In this document: positions 34,746-47,179 of the stretch, piece by piece
Layout: each line of letters opens with the position of its first letter
Position numbering within the stretch: position 1 is the first letter of the stretch
NCBI RefSeq assembly: GCF_017591435.1
Contig: NC_059294.1
Coordinates: 6,200,001 to 6,264,000 of the forward strand
Direction of reading: 5' to 3'
DNA from: Portunus trituberculatus
Lineage: Eukaryota; Arthropoda; Malacostraca; Decapoda; Portunidae
DNA: 64,000 nt
The notes under the pieces: model-generated
Seen by the model: the letters and a program-made list of their open reading frames with translations, nothing else
What the model was told of the DNA's origin: nothing
Database searches by the model: none
Translations under genes and position numbers: made by a program

Positions 34746-35062
34746 CACAATAAGGAAAAAGAACAAGGACAAGAACGAATAAGTCAAGAAAGAGGAAGAG
34801 AAACGCAAGAAGCTGTGGTGACGTTGATAGTGATGGTAGTGGTAGGATTGGTGATGGTGGCGGTGGTGTCAGAGGAGGAAGTGGTGGACGACACGTTATC
34901 ACCACACCGCCTGACACCTTCCCGATCTGGTCTGACACATTACCAGCGCGGCGGTATCGAGTATCCAGCCAGCTATCCTTCCGCGGCACCGAAATATGGA
35001 CCCTTGCTGTACACTAGACGCGCAGCAAGGCCCGGTGCAGGGTGAAGAATCTATACAAGTGA

Positions 35063-35400
35063 GGGAAAAGACGGCCGTGGGAGAAAAAAAAATATATATA
35101 CGTAATTGGTAATGATAAAGATATACGAGTCTGAGATATGTAAGTAAGGTTTTAACAGATAGATAGAGATAAGCTAAATGACACACAAGAATTTATAGGA
35201 AAGGGAAAGGGACAGCCGTGGAGGAAAATTGATATACGTGATTGGTAATGATAAAGATATGAGTCTAAGAAATGTAAGTTATATTTCAACACAGAGGTAC
35301 AGACACACTAAATAGCAGGCTCCAATTTACAGGAGTGGCGGAAAAATTATACACGTGATTGGTAATGATAAAAATATGAGTCTGAGAAATGTAAGTAAGC
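35063..35400. repeat. Degenerate tandem repeat, three copies of about 117-136 bp
   Basis: The core CGTGATTGGTAATGATAAAG, followed by ATATGAGTCTGAGAAATG, occurs at 35101, 35237 and 35354. The spacers are less conserved. The array ends against the LINE remnant at 35415. Confidence 0.8.
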
Positions 35401-35414
35401 TTTCAATCAACAGA

Positions 35415-35605
35415 CAGATACAAAGACACATAAGAACATAAAAACAAAAGAACATAAGAAAAGAGGGAATCTGCGAGTCTCTTAAGCCTACACGTGGCAG
35501 TCAGTCCCTGTATGAGCCTACCTACCTAATTCCATCTTATCGTCAATCCATACATTTATCTCATCTTCTTTTAAAGCTCCCTATTGACTCAGCACTAACG
35601 TTAAA
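35415..35605 (-). mobile_element. Degenerate LINE 3' end
   Basis: The minus strand begins with the remnant VSAESIGSFKRR, a stop, then DKCMD. This is the typical last segment of a LINE ORF2 (Val-x-x-x-x-Ser-Ile-x-x-Phe-Lys-x-x-Leu-Asp-Lys), here broken by several stops. It is followed by a 3' UTR containing CTGCCACGTGTAGGC and a tail of repeated TTATGTTC-like octamers (35424-35460). The octamer tail resembles CR1-type LINE termini. From memory I associate this 3' end with decapod genomes; that is not a search result. The copy is old, with several mutations in a stretch of under 200 bp. Confidence 0.7.
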
Positions 35606-35787
35606 TGACTGACTAAATGGCTGACTTACACAATGACAGACTGAACAACGACTGAGTGATATGGACCAAAAAATAACAAAGCGAATTAAATGCACGTATA
35701 TAGACAAGCATAAAATGACGATTAGAAAATTTTAAGTACTACATACATAGACGAACACACATACAAATCACCATAATTACATGCATA

Positions 35788-35901
<114 letters not shown>

Positions 35902-35930
35902 AAATACATAAACTAAACTAAAACAGTACG

Positions 35931-35931
<1 letters not shown>

Positions 35932-36018
<87 letters not shown>
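35932..36018. repeat. (CA)n microsatellite
   Basis: 87 bp. Confidence 0.97.
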
Positions 36019-36021
<3 letters not shown>

Positions 36022-36546
36022 AACTAAATGAAAATGAAAACATATAAAAAAAAATCTCTGGAGAAGGAAATCGAAGGAGAGAAGAGAAGAGGATGAGGGA
36101 AGGAGGTAGAGGGGAGGAGGAGGAGGAGGAGGAAGAGAGGATCAGCAATTTTCAGCAGATAGAAACAAAAAGAAAAAAAACAATCAAACTTGGGAGACAC
36201 GCGCTCTCCCCTCACTGCGGCATGTTGCTCCCGTGCGGACTGTGAGAGAAAAAAGAAAGTGAAATGAAAGAATCAGCAAAATAAAAAAGGGAGAAAAATA
36301 CACAAACACACACAGACACACAGACACAAAAAAGGGACAAACACGATCCAGGGATACGCGGCACGGCGGAAAAAAGACAAGGAAGAGGGATAAAGAATAG
36401 GGGAAATAGGCCATGAAAGAAAGCCACACAAAGATAAAAGAAGGAAATGGAGGAAAGAAATAGCCATGTACAGTCAGCAGAAAGAGACTGACATGAGGCA
36501 CAAGGGCCCGGGAAGAGGTGAATTATTGACGAGGAGGAGGAAAAGA

Positions 36547-36634
36547 AGGAGGAGGAGGAGGAGGAGGAGGAGGAGGAGGAGGAGGAGGAGGAGGAGGAGG
36601 AGGAGGAGGAGGAGGAGGAGGAGGAGGAGGAGGA
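36547..36634. repeat. (GGA)n trinucleotide repeat
   Basis: 88 bp; shorter relative of the tract at 34580. Confidence 0.97.
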
Positions 36635-36701
36635 AGACAATACACTGGTGAATAGACAATGAGCAGCATGAAGAAAAAAAATTATAAATGAATGAGAAAA
36701 A

Positions 36702-36823
<122 letters not shown>

Positions 36824-36863
36824 GATGAAGGTAAGGCATCACCGCTCTTTTGTTTCCTGTAAG

Positions 36864-37049
36864 AGCACTCCACTGAGGGGCAGCCGTAGCCCTTCAAACG
36901 AGGGTGCTTCAGAGGGATGCGGCGTGAAGAGAACACCAAGATCACCTGAGGAAGGTACGACCGCTTCAGGCTGGAGTACCGAGGCAAGGAAGGAGGCAGT
37001 GCTGAGTGATCCCGCCCAGCCCCTATCAACACTGGGGAACCTGACCTAA
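36864..37049 (+). CDS. Candidate terminal exon with poly(A) signal
   Basis: Following CTCTTTTGTTTCCTGTAAG (acceptor ending 36863) the frame reads STPLRGSRSPSNEG, ASEGCGVKRTPRSPEEG, TTASGWSTEARKEAVL and SDPAQPLSTLGNLT to TAA at 37047-37049. AATAAA follows at 37074-37079, only 25 nt after the stop, which suits a very short 3' UTR. The sequence is Ser/Pro/Gly-rich with RSPS and TPRSPE motifs that resemble proline-directed phosphorylation sites, and is probably disordered. The frame is also open back to an ATG at 36825, immediately after the (GA)n tract 36704-36822. The family is not recognised. The acceptor AAG is uncommon, and the next feature downstream is a (CT)n tract at 37109. Confidence 0.35.
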   Translation, partial: STPLRGSRSPSNEGASEGCGVKRTPRSPEEGTTASGWSTEARKEAVLSDPAQPLSTLGNLT

Positions 37050-37103
37050 GATTCTGTGGGCCTGTTTTAGCACAATAAAGTTTCCCTTCAGTTCGTGCAT
37101 GTC

Positions 37104-37108
<5 letters not shown>

Positions 37109-37180
<72 letters not shown>
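37109..37180. repeat. (CT)n microsatellite
   Basis: 72 bp, about 30 bp after the AATAAA at 37074. Confidence 0.97.
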
Positions 37181-37182
<2 letters not shown>

Positions 37183-38460
37183 GTGGGATGTGTACCATGA
37201 GTGAAATGAATACGTAATACTGTGCAATATGAGTTATGCTTAGTAAGGCCAGTCAAGGTAAGGTAAGGTAAGTTTAATTAGTCAATACTGGCTGTGGTTA
37301 CGAACAAGGACTAGGTTGAGGGCGTGTGTTAATTTCCGGCGAGGTGAGAGAGCGGTTCAAACTGGCGGATTCATAAAACATTGAGCGGGTGACGTGTTTT
37401 AGATTGCTTTATAAATGGCGAGGCGAGGCGAGGCAGGAGGACGACACGAGTTATGAGGTAAGCTTGTCCCGGTGGAGCCTTGCACCGTGACGGGAACGAA
37501 AGCAGACACGTTGAACTGGTTCAAAACTGAAGGGAAAGGATGGCGAGACGAGAAACGAAGAGCGCTGCTGTGAAGGAAACTGCACTATTACAACATATCT
37601 TCAGGGGGTTATTAGGACGTGAAGGGGGCTCAGGAGGAGTGTGTGTGCTTGACGTGGATTTAGGACCATTATTAAGGCTGGTGTGCCGATATTGGTATCA
37701 CTCATACATGTCTCCGAATGACACCAATAGAATCACCTCGCTTCCCTCTGTCGTTACCTCATGACACCTTTTCTTAGCACACATCTGATACATTTGAAAC
37801 ATTCTTACTCTTCCTCTTTCTTCAACACACATACAGACGCACAGAAAACGCCACTGAATGACACGAATCCAGGTGCAACAGTGGTACGAAAATGTTGTGA
37901 ATAAGGTGTCTAGGAGGGTTGGAGACGAAAATATGACAAAGGCGAGGCAGCACCAGTACCCAGGGAGGCGAGAGGAGGCGACTCACACTTTTCAGTGCAG
38001 CTCGGCATTTCACGGCCAGTTAGACAAACTCGTACTTTACACTTGGAGATTTTCTGGAGCCACGCCCAGCTGAGCTTCTTTTATTTCCTGTTCCTCTGTG
38101 TCTTTGTTTCCCGTGTTCATCTTTCCTCGTTCCATGTTTTACTTCTTTATCATCTTCTACTTCACCGTCTTTTTCTTCCTCCTCCATCTCCTTGTACACT
38201 TGCCACCCGTCTTTCCTTTCCCCAATAATAATTTCATCACATGTTCGCTTTCCGTTCACCTCCTTGCCACGTGGAGTCTTCTCATCCACTTCTCTGTCTT
38301 TCCATTAGCTCTCTTCATCTTCCAGCTCGTCACCGTTCCTCCCTGCCTGGTTCTCCTCGGCGACCCTTCAGCCCCTAGCCAAAGAACACGAAGGACGCTA
38401 CGCACTCTGATGCTGATAACAACATACATAGACATCCGTATAACGACACCCTCCCATTAA
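37181..38460. other. No recognisable gene
   Basis: A short GGTAA/GGCGA-type simple repeat (37256-37272, 37419-37435). The frame at 38098-38460 is a T-rich hydrophobic run without support. Confidence 0.45.
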
Positions 38461-38646
38461 TCCTTTCAGTACTGGGACGTATTTTAACTTTGAGTTTTGA
38501 GTGTAATTGAACGATCTTATTTACATTAGGAAGGGTCTATGGAGGTCAGAAGATTAATTTGAATCCCCTCGTTTTTTAAAGCAGTATAAAGTCACCAAAT
38601 AGTAAGCAGAATTAAGATGAAAGCATGTTCTGGTACTAAAAAGATT
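38461..38646. mobile_element. piggyBac-like MITE, reverse-oriented older copy
   Basis: It begins after TTAA (38457-38460) with TCCTTTCAGTACTGGGACG and, in opposite orientation to 40939-41135, contains GTCACCAAATAGTAAGCAG. The far end (TACTAAAAAGATTA) is degraded, so the second TTAA is no longer exact. Confidence 0.65.
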
Positions 38647-39209
38647 AGTATAGGGAACCTGTACCGACAGCTTTTATATCTGGTAGCTGTCTGTCTGTTT
38701 ATCTAACTATATGTCTGGCGGGATGGACAGAGGGATGAATGTCTGTCTGTCTAGCAACTGTCATAACTCAGACGCAGTACTGTGAACGAAACCACCAGCA
38801 GGATGTGGGTGGGTGGGCGCCGCTGCACTGTGGCATGGGGTGATCCGGGCTCGGCAGCAAACAGGAATAGCGGGGAGTCGTGGCTGTCAGACAGGTAATG
38901 ACCGTGTGGCGTGCGGGAGGCTGAGCGGCGTCAATGATAACAGCCAGTAGACACAAAGGAGACGCTCTGGAAGGGTTTATCCAATCAAGCTAGATTACTG
39001 GCGACACCTGCACCTCAAATGTGTACAGGTGATGCATGCGTGGCGGGCGGAAAGGGCGCCGCTAATAACAGTCACATTTGCTTATACATAATTACAAATC
39101 AATATACAGAAAAAGAAAGAACATATCTCCGAACTCGCTTTAGCCTGTGAAGATTGGATTTGTGAGTCACGGAGCCGCCACAACGAGGTGATATGCGGGT
39201 GCTGCTGCA

Positions 39210-39317
39210 ATGGAGAAGAATAAATGTTTTTCTTCTTTCAGGATTCTGTTTTACTTTCTTCTGTTTTGTATCGTCAATTTTCTTTCTTTGTCCACTCTGG
39301 TGCTGGCTGCTGACGTG
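39210..39317 (+). CDS. Candidate first coding exon with a signal peptide
   Basis: An ATG in good context (TGCAATGG) starts a frame reading MEKNKCFSSFRIL, FYFLLFCIVNFLSL, STLVLAADV. This has the layout of a secretory signal peptide: Lys/Arg in the first 11 residues, about 18 hydrophobic residues, then a Val-Leu-Ala|Ala-Asp cleavage-like site near residues 31-35. Beyond residue 41 the frame runs into a (TC)n tract and then a MITE, so a donor would be expected near 39315-39320 (GTGGTG or GTGCAA), but both candidates are weak. The end given is therefore arbitrary. The gene is not recognised; the T-rich hydrophobic run could also be chance. Confidence 0.25.
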
Positions 39318-39345
39318 GTGCAAGGCGGCTGGTTTAGAATGCATT

Positions 39346-39349
<4 letters not shown>

Positions 39350-39376
<27 letters not shown>
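39350..39376. repeat. (CT)n left of the MITE
   Basis: 27 bp, directly before the MITE 39380-39597. Confidence 0.95.
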
Positions 39377-39378
<2 letters not shown>

Positions 39379-39379
39379 A

Positions 39380-39597
39380 CCGTATTCTGAAACGTTTTGC
39401 TCTCTCATCATCATGCTTTTCAAAGGCTCCAGTTAAGGATACTCGTGTTTTTAAGGGTTTTTTTTTTATGGTTCTGGTGATAGATTGGCAAGATTTCTAG
39501 TTGATTAAAAGGAGAAGCTGTCTTGAAAACCTGGCTAGTTGTCTCTATAGCGTTGCAAAGTGGTCGTAGTAAGATGGGAAGGTGTTTCTAAATACGG
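39380..39597. mobile_element. MITE family with CCGTATT termini, copy 1
   Basis: The 218-bp element has ends CCGTATTCTGAAACG and, inverted, CCGTATTTAGAAACA. It lies between a (TC)n tract (39350-39376) and another beginning at 39603. Interior segments TTATGGTTCTGGTGATAG and GTTGTCTCTATAG-like sequence match the copy at 15062-15299. No reading frame or clear target duplication was found, so the superfamily is open. Confidence 0.65.
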
Positions 39598-39600
39598 CCA

Positions 39601-39602
<2 letters not shown>

Positions 39603-39662
<60 letters not shown>
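39603..39662. repeat. (CT)n right of the MITE
   Basis: 60 bp, five bases after the MITE. Confidence 0.97.
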
Positions 39663-39664
<2 letters not shown>

Positions 39665-39847
39665 AGCACACTTACACGGTGCTTACATATTTGATAGTGA
39701 ATGATAATGAATAATCGAATTAGTTCTCCTATTCCTGACTTCCTCGGTCCACTCGCTCTCCTTCGCAGTGTTGCATCATTCCCTAACTGAACTCCCCTAA
39801 TGCACGCCTCCCCACGGTGAAGCCTCGCCACTCCTGATTCGCTACTC

Positions 39848-39905
39848 ATTATTATTGTCACAGTGGAAATCATTACTGCTATTACTGTTGTTGTTATTGT
39901 TGTTG

Positions 39906-39981
<76 letters not shown>

Positions 39982-40035
39982 CGTTGTTATTGTTATTATT
40001 ATTATTGTTATTGTTGTTGTTATTATTATTATTAC

Positions 40036-40071
<36 letters not shown>

Positions 40072-40126
40072 CATTATTATTATCATTATATTCATTCTTA
40101 TTATTATCGTTATCATTATAACCACC

Positions 40127-40187
<61 letters not shown>

Positions 40188-40259
40188 AAACTTCTCTTAC
40201 TACTACTACTACTACTACTACTATTATTAGCATTTTGCAATTACCTTCACCATGATATT

Positions 40260-40326
<67 letters not shown>
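39848..40326. repeat. Long (ATT)n-(ACT)n-(AGT)n triplet array
   Basis: Imperfect ATT with GTT and ATC variants to about 40120, ACC then ACT blocks 40131-40224, and (AGT)n 40261-40326. The ACT and AGT blocks are complementary. Confidence 0.95.
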
Positions 40327-40654
40327 TTTCTCTTATTCCTTTATTTTCCTATTTTAGTGTTTTTTTTCATGCCTGTTTGTTCTCAGTTAGTCTTCAAGTA
40401 CTGATCTCCCACGACTTACAGATACTTAAGAGGCTCAAGTCAGCTTCTCATAATCAGAACTGACGGTAACTCTGAAGCACCCTACACGTTCCTTTCCGCA
40501 GCGCCACGACCTCTCATGTTTATATTATTTTCCTTACGTTTTCCTTCAAGTCTTGGCCATCCTCCAGTTGCTGTCAGAAATTCCTCATGCGTGTTGCTTT
40601 AATATTTTACAGTTTATCTTAAATTTAAAGCTACAGTTTTTTTTTAGCTAACTA

Positions 40655-40845
40655 TAGTCCGTTCATCCAAAGAATCCAGGCCGAAACTGCTAGTTCTTCA
40701 AGTACATTTATTTTTCTTCAAACTATAAACTTGTATATCTATTGAAGAAAATTTAAGTGTCGGGAAGGTTTAGTGGCGGCGGGGGTGATCAGGGCTGCCA
40801 ACCGAACCAGCAGTTTCGGCCTGAGTTCTTTGGATGAACGAACTA
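40655..40845. mobile_element. MITE with about 36-bp inverted repeats and TA target duplication
   Basis: The left end TAGTCCGTTCATCCAAAG and the right end (reverse complement TAGTTCGTTCATCCAAAG) continue as matching arms to AGGCCGAAACTGCT, about 36 of 39 positions. TA flanks both ends (40653-40654, 40846-40847). TA duplication and long arms fit a Tc1/mariner-type non-autonomous element. The 191-bp element carries no reading frame of note. Confidence 0.75.
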
Positions 40846-40938
40846 TAATAGGATTATCAAGTTTATATACTACTCTGTCTGTTCAAAAGTTCATGGTCCA
40901 GTTTTGCCTTAAAACATCAAATTAACCAAACTTTTTAA

Positions 40939-41135
40939 CCCTTTCAGTGCCATGACGCATTTCCGTATTCATTCTGCTTACTATTTGGTGATTTCATACA
41001 GCGTCAGAAACTTATGTAGGGGGTTAAAATAGTGAAGACTCTAGCCATTAATCTTTTGAATCCTTCCTAATGTCAATAAAATGGTCTAATCGTAGACAAA
41101 TCTCAAGGTAAAAATTTGTCTCAATACTGAAGGGG
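40939..41135. mobile_element. piggyBac-like MITE, copy with intact TTAA on both sides
   Basis: The 197-bp element starts CCCTTTCAGTGCC and ends ACTGAAGGGG, with TTAA at 40935-40938 and 41136-41139. TTAA duplication and CCC termini are typical of piggyBac elements. The interior (CTTACTATTTGGTGATTT, AATGGTCTAATCGTA, ATCTCAAGGTAAAAAT) recurs in the copies at 38461 and 57048. It does not encode protein. Confidence 0.75.
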
Positions 41136-41665
41136 TTAAATTTGATGTGATATAAGTATTCAACAGAGAATATTAATCGCAACATGACGGAGCGAGTAAT
41201 CTTTGGCTGTCAGTGATGTGTTCAGTGGAGAGCGGAGTAAAAATTAATGGCATGAATCAAATGAATTGAAGACATCAGAGGACATGGCAGCAGGAGAAGA
41301 GAGGAGCCCTTTGTCACCAAATTCACCAACACCAGCCTCTACACACACACACACACACACACCTCTCCCTCACTCACTAACAAACTAAATTCAGTGATAA
41401 AATGAAGACAGCGAGAAATCCAACATAAATCTAATCTCACGAAGAAAAGGAGAGGTTGTATAACTAAATTTCACGCCCACTATTCTTAAAACGTGAAGGA
41501 AGGGAGGAAAATATGGAAGAAAAAGATGGAGGCGACAGATGAAAAAATGAGGACAAACTCAAGTCTAGCATGGAGCAAACTTAATTCCGAAAGAAAAGGG
41601 ACAAAATTCGCGACTCAATTTCTCGCACATGTTTTTGGTTGAAGAAATAGAAGAAAAGATGGAGG

Positions 41666-41776
<111 letters not shown>

Positions 41777-41989
41777 CGACGGATGGAAGATAAAAAAAAA
41801 ATATGTATACAAATATAAAGAGATGTCAGGCATAATGCATACTGTATATTTAAAAGAAAAAGGGTGAATATTCTGCGACTAAGTTCAAGGCTCAAGTTAC
41901 CAAGGAATGGAAGGGAAAGACGCAGGGAACGAGAGGAGACAACTGAGTGCCCCCTGCTGGGTCCTGAGGAGGTATAGGGGATGGTCCTT

Positions 41990-42550
41990 ACTGCGTCGGC
42001 CTTCCCTTCCCTTCCTATCTCTTCCTTTCCCTCCCAACTTTCTTACCACAAAACCTGTATTCTAGTCCTTAATGTGGCGGCCTTCCATTTTCTCCCTGCC
42101 CTTCCCTTCCTTTCCCTCGCAACTTCCTTACCCCAAAACCTGTAATCCTAGTCTTCTCCCTCTTCTCTCTTCTCTTTTTTTTTTGTCTTAACGCTTTCCT
42201 ATTCCCTTTCTTACTTTCCTTCTTAGTTTCCTTACCAGTAAACTTGAATTTCTCCTCTCCTTTATTTTATATTTCTTCCCTCGTTTTTCCTTTCCTCTAA
42301 ACATGTAGTTCTTCTCGTCTCCCTTTTCTCTCTCTTTTCTTTCACCTTACTGCTCATCATGAAACAATCCTCTCATCTCTCTTCTCTCTCCTTTCTTCCT
42401 TGCTTCATGCTTTCTCCTCACCAAGATGAAGTCCTCTCCTCCATTTTCTTTCTTCTTTCTCTTCTCTAAATACAAAGACATTTTTCCCCTTTCTCTCCTC
42501 TAAATACAATGACCTCTCATTTTTCTCCTCTAAATACTATGACCTTTTCT
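41990..42550. repeat. Pyrimidine-rich degenerate tandem repeats
   Basis: CGGCCTTCC starts units at about 41997 and 42078, both containing ACTTYCTTACC and AAAACCTGTA. The same theme decays through 42450. At 42464, 42498 and 42528 CTCTAAATAC marks a 30-34-bp minisatellite. Confidence 0.6.
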
Positions 42551-42607
42551 TACATATTGGCTTTAGTCCCTCAAAAAGAAAATAAGACAATAATGACCGC
42601 TAGGAAA

Positions 42608-42753
<146 letters not shown>

Positions 42754-42944
42754 ATAATGACATAAGAAAAAATGAATAAAAAAAAGTGTGTGAGAAGAAT
42801 ACAAAGTAGCCAGCAGAGTTCGTCCCGTAGAGCGGCAGAACTCACTCCCAGGAGGCCTATGGTCAAGAAGTGAGGCCTCCACATCTCACCTCGCATTCCC
42901 CTTCGCACGTCATCCACTCCTCTCTCGCCTTCACCACCAATCAA

Positions 42945-42946
<2 letters not shown>

Positions 42947-42994
<48 letters not shown>
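42947..42994. repeat. (CT)n microsatellite
   Basis: 48 bp. Confidence 0.97.
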
Positions 42995-42997
<3 letters not shown>

Positions 42998-44416
42998 TAG
43001 AGCTTCCATACATCCTCCTCTTTATAAACTTCCTCATTTCTAGTATTTTCATTCCATTCCAGCCTCTGCCGGGTATGGGGAACTGATCGAGCTGCAGGCG
43101 AGTCTTCCGTCAAGAGAAAACATTGTTGAAGTGTTCACTGAATGAGATACGACACTGATGGATACTGACAAATGGATAGCTAACCAATCCTCTTAAGACT
43201 ATGCTATCTTGTCTCTCCTTGTAAGTTTAAAACCGCATATTTTGCCAAGGTCTTCCACGATTCTCACTTTCCTGACGATATAAGAAGTTATGTAACGGTA
43301 TGTAAAGAAGAGTTATTTTGGCAGAAATTTTCAATGAGTAGTCGTGAGTAGGAGCTTGATGGGTGGAGTTTAGAAGAAGGCAAGCACGAAGCTCTGACTG
43401 ACCACCGTGACCAACATATCTATCCAGTATGTTACGTTTCAAACTCAGTGACGTAGACTAACTAAGTGTACCATCTCTAATTTCTACGATTCTCTGCACT
43501 TTTGTCGACACTTGCAGTAGAGGAAGAGCCAGCACCAGGACACAGACTCCTTATTGATGGTGAAGTAATGGTGCCCATCGTACTCACCCAACCCGCTCTC
43601 ACAGACGACCCCTCTCTGATGAAGCTATTTGTTGCTGTTCGCTAGGTGGCCAGTCTTCTCCTTAAGAGTCTTCGTACCCGCCGCCACGTCGTCAGAAACC
43701 TTAACTATTAAACTCAGTGGCCGTCACGTCAGAGGACCCTTCCACCGACCTACTTCGTGTGTTTTTCCTTTGGCACCCTTTCCCGACTGTTTACTGAACA
43801 CGCGTCCGTCCCCTGCTTTCCAGTCTGTTTCCCTTTGCCCTGCGTCCTTCCTTCCGCCTGTACACACCCACTTTCCCGCTGGTCCACACTCACGCTCTTT
43901 GCAGTCACACTCCTTCCTTCATACCGTCACCGCACCTTCACGTTCCCTCACTTACCCTCCCCCGCTCGGTAGTTTCTCTACTTACGCTTTCACTCACACA
44001 ATCCTTCACTTCCCTTCTCGGGCCCACTTTCGCTGGACGGCGCCATCATGAGGTTAATCAATAAGATGAAACATGACCACTCACGCACGCACACCCACAC
44101 CCACACTCCCACCAGTCCATCTTCTGCACGCATTCATACCGATACGCTTTATCCAGCAGACCCACCACCCACGCCCGCCCAGGCCCTGAACCCACACATT
44201 GCCATCCTATCCACGCGCCATCCGTCAGCGCCTTCCTCCCACCGCGACATCCAATAAAGCAAGCGGGAGACACGCACTTCCCACGGGTCAACAGCTACAC
44301 CAGGCACATGGATCGACAGGGGAAATCACTTAAAATATTGGGTTATTGACGGTCCATCTTCAAAAGAAATGAAGGCAATTTCTCGTGACTGGTCAGGAGA
44401 TGGCGCCACGTCACAC

Positions 44417-44419
<3 letters not shown>
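42995..44419. other. No recognisable gene
   Basis: The Pro/Ser-rich frame 43629-44051 begins at TTG and lies in pyrimidine-rich DNA. An AATAAA at about 44253 has no convincing exon before it. Confidence 0.45.
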
Positions 44420-44507
<88 letters not shown>

Positions 44508-44575
44508 ACACCCCACACACACACACACACACACACACCCACACCCACACCCACACCCACACTCACACACACAGT
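44420..44575. repeat. (CT)n-(CA)n-(CCCACA)n compound
   Basis: CT to about 44453, CA to about 44505, then CA with CCCACA variants. Confidence 0.96.
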
Positions 44576-45019
44576 AAGAGCCGTCAAGATAATAGGAATG
44601 TTTGCATGAGTGCGTTCAATTATATTTCAAACTACTATAAGAGAAATGACCATCAGATTAACAAAATATACAATGATACACCACATTAATTGACTTGAAA
44701 ATGAAAAAAAAAAATATATATATATATATAAATAAATGAAAATAAATAAACAAATAAATAAAAAAAAAAAAAACTCAGTATACTCGTATGTGTATAAGCG
44801 CGTACACTCGTATTAAATTCCATGCTCGTTATCTATATCCGAAAAAAGTAACGTAATTGAAATGACTACATGAAATATAAATCAAACACGATCACCACTA
44901 ATTACACCATATACGGACAACACAGCCAGCCAGCCAAACAGCCAACCAACCAACCAACCAGCCTTCATCATTTCTCCTCCTGCATACATCGCAATAATGT
45001 GTTCTTTTTTTTACCCTGG

Positions 45020-45412
45020 TGACTATTGCAACCTCCCTTCGCACCAATAACTAATAGTACATCCAATTTACCCAATGAAATCCACCAATTTTACAAGCCA
45101 CATCGCAAGTCTTCCCTCATTTCCTTATACTTTCCAAGCCTTGATGACTATTGCAATCTCTCTTCGCACCAATAACTAATGGAACATCTAATTTGCCCAA
45201 TGAAACCCACCAGTCTTATCAGCCACGTTGTAACTGTTCCCTCATCTTCTATGCTCCTACCACGCTTTGCTCCGCCCAACCACAGCGACCACCACAGTAT
45301 GAAATGATGAAGAGAACCACGTCGTAACTGTTCTCTTATCTCCTTGTATGTTCCTACCACTCTTTGGTTCGCCCAAAGACATCGTCCACCACAGTAATGA
45401 TGAAGAGAAACA
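45020..45412. repeat. Nested tandem duplications
   Basis: TGACTATTGCAAYCTC starts at 45020 and 45145 (125-bp period; shared CTTCGCACCAATAACTAAT). A second duplication with 94-bp period follows: CACGTTGTAACTGTTC at 45224 and CACGTCGTAACTGTTC at 45318, both ending ATGATGAAGAGAA. Confidence 0.8.
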
Positions 45413-45577
45413 TCTCCACCACCACCACAATCACAATCACCATCACCAAGACCATCGTCACTATCAAAGCAAACACAGCATTAATCAAATTTACAATCGT
45501 GGCAAGAAGAGTCGTGTGGCGCTCGTCCCAGAAACATGAAAAGTGATTTTGGAGAGCTGGAAACGCAACAAAATTTC

Positions 45578-45693
45578 TTCCTCCTCCTCCTCCTCCTCCT
45601 CCTCCTCCTCCTCCTCCTCCTCCTCCTCCTCTTCCTCCTCCTCCTCCTCCTCCTCCTCGTAATCTTCTCTTCCTCCTCCTCCTCCTCCTCCTT
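45578..45693. repeat. (CCT)n trinucleotide repeat
   Basis: Nearly pure to 45658, with a second block after an ATCTTCTC break. Confidence 0.96.
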
Positions 45694-45786
45694 AAGCTCC
45701 TATCATCTTCTACCAGCACTCGCAAACAACCTGAGACACTTCAAGACGATCCGCCCAAGTAGCGATGATTCCAAGAAGAACGTGGG

Positions 45787-47070
<1,284 letters not shown>

Positions 47071-47165
<95 letters not shown>
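47071..47165. repeat. (CT)n microsatellite
   Basis: 95 bp, adjoining the candidate exon 47180-47258. Confidence 0.97.
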
Positions 47166-47166
<1 letters not shown>

Positions 47167-47179
47167 AGCCAACCGTCAC

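Noticed and set aside
34195..34989. 264-codon minus frame with a long poly-Pro run
   Set aside because: It is the complement of the GGA array plus flanking pyrimidine-rich DNA.
37256..37276. Telomere-like repeat (GGTAA units)
   Set aside because: Only three to four units and not the arthropod TTAGG sequence.
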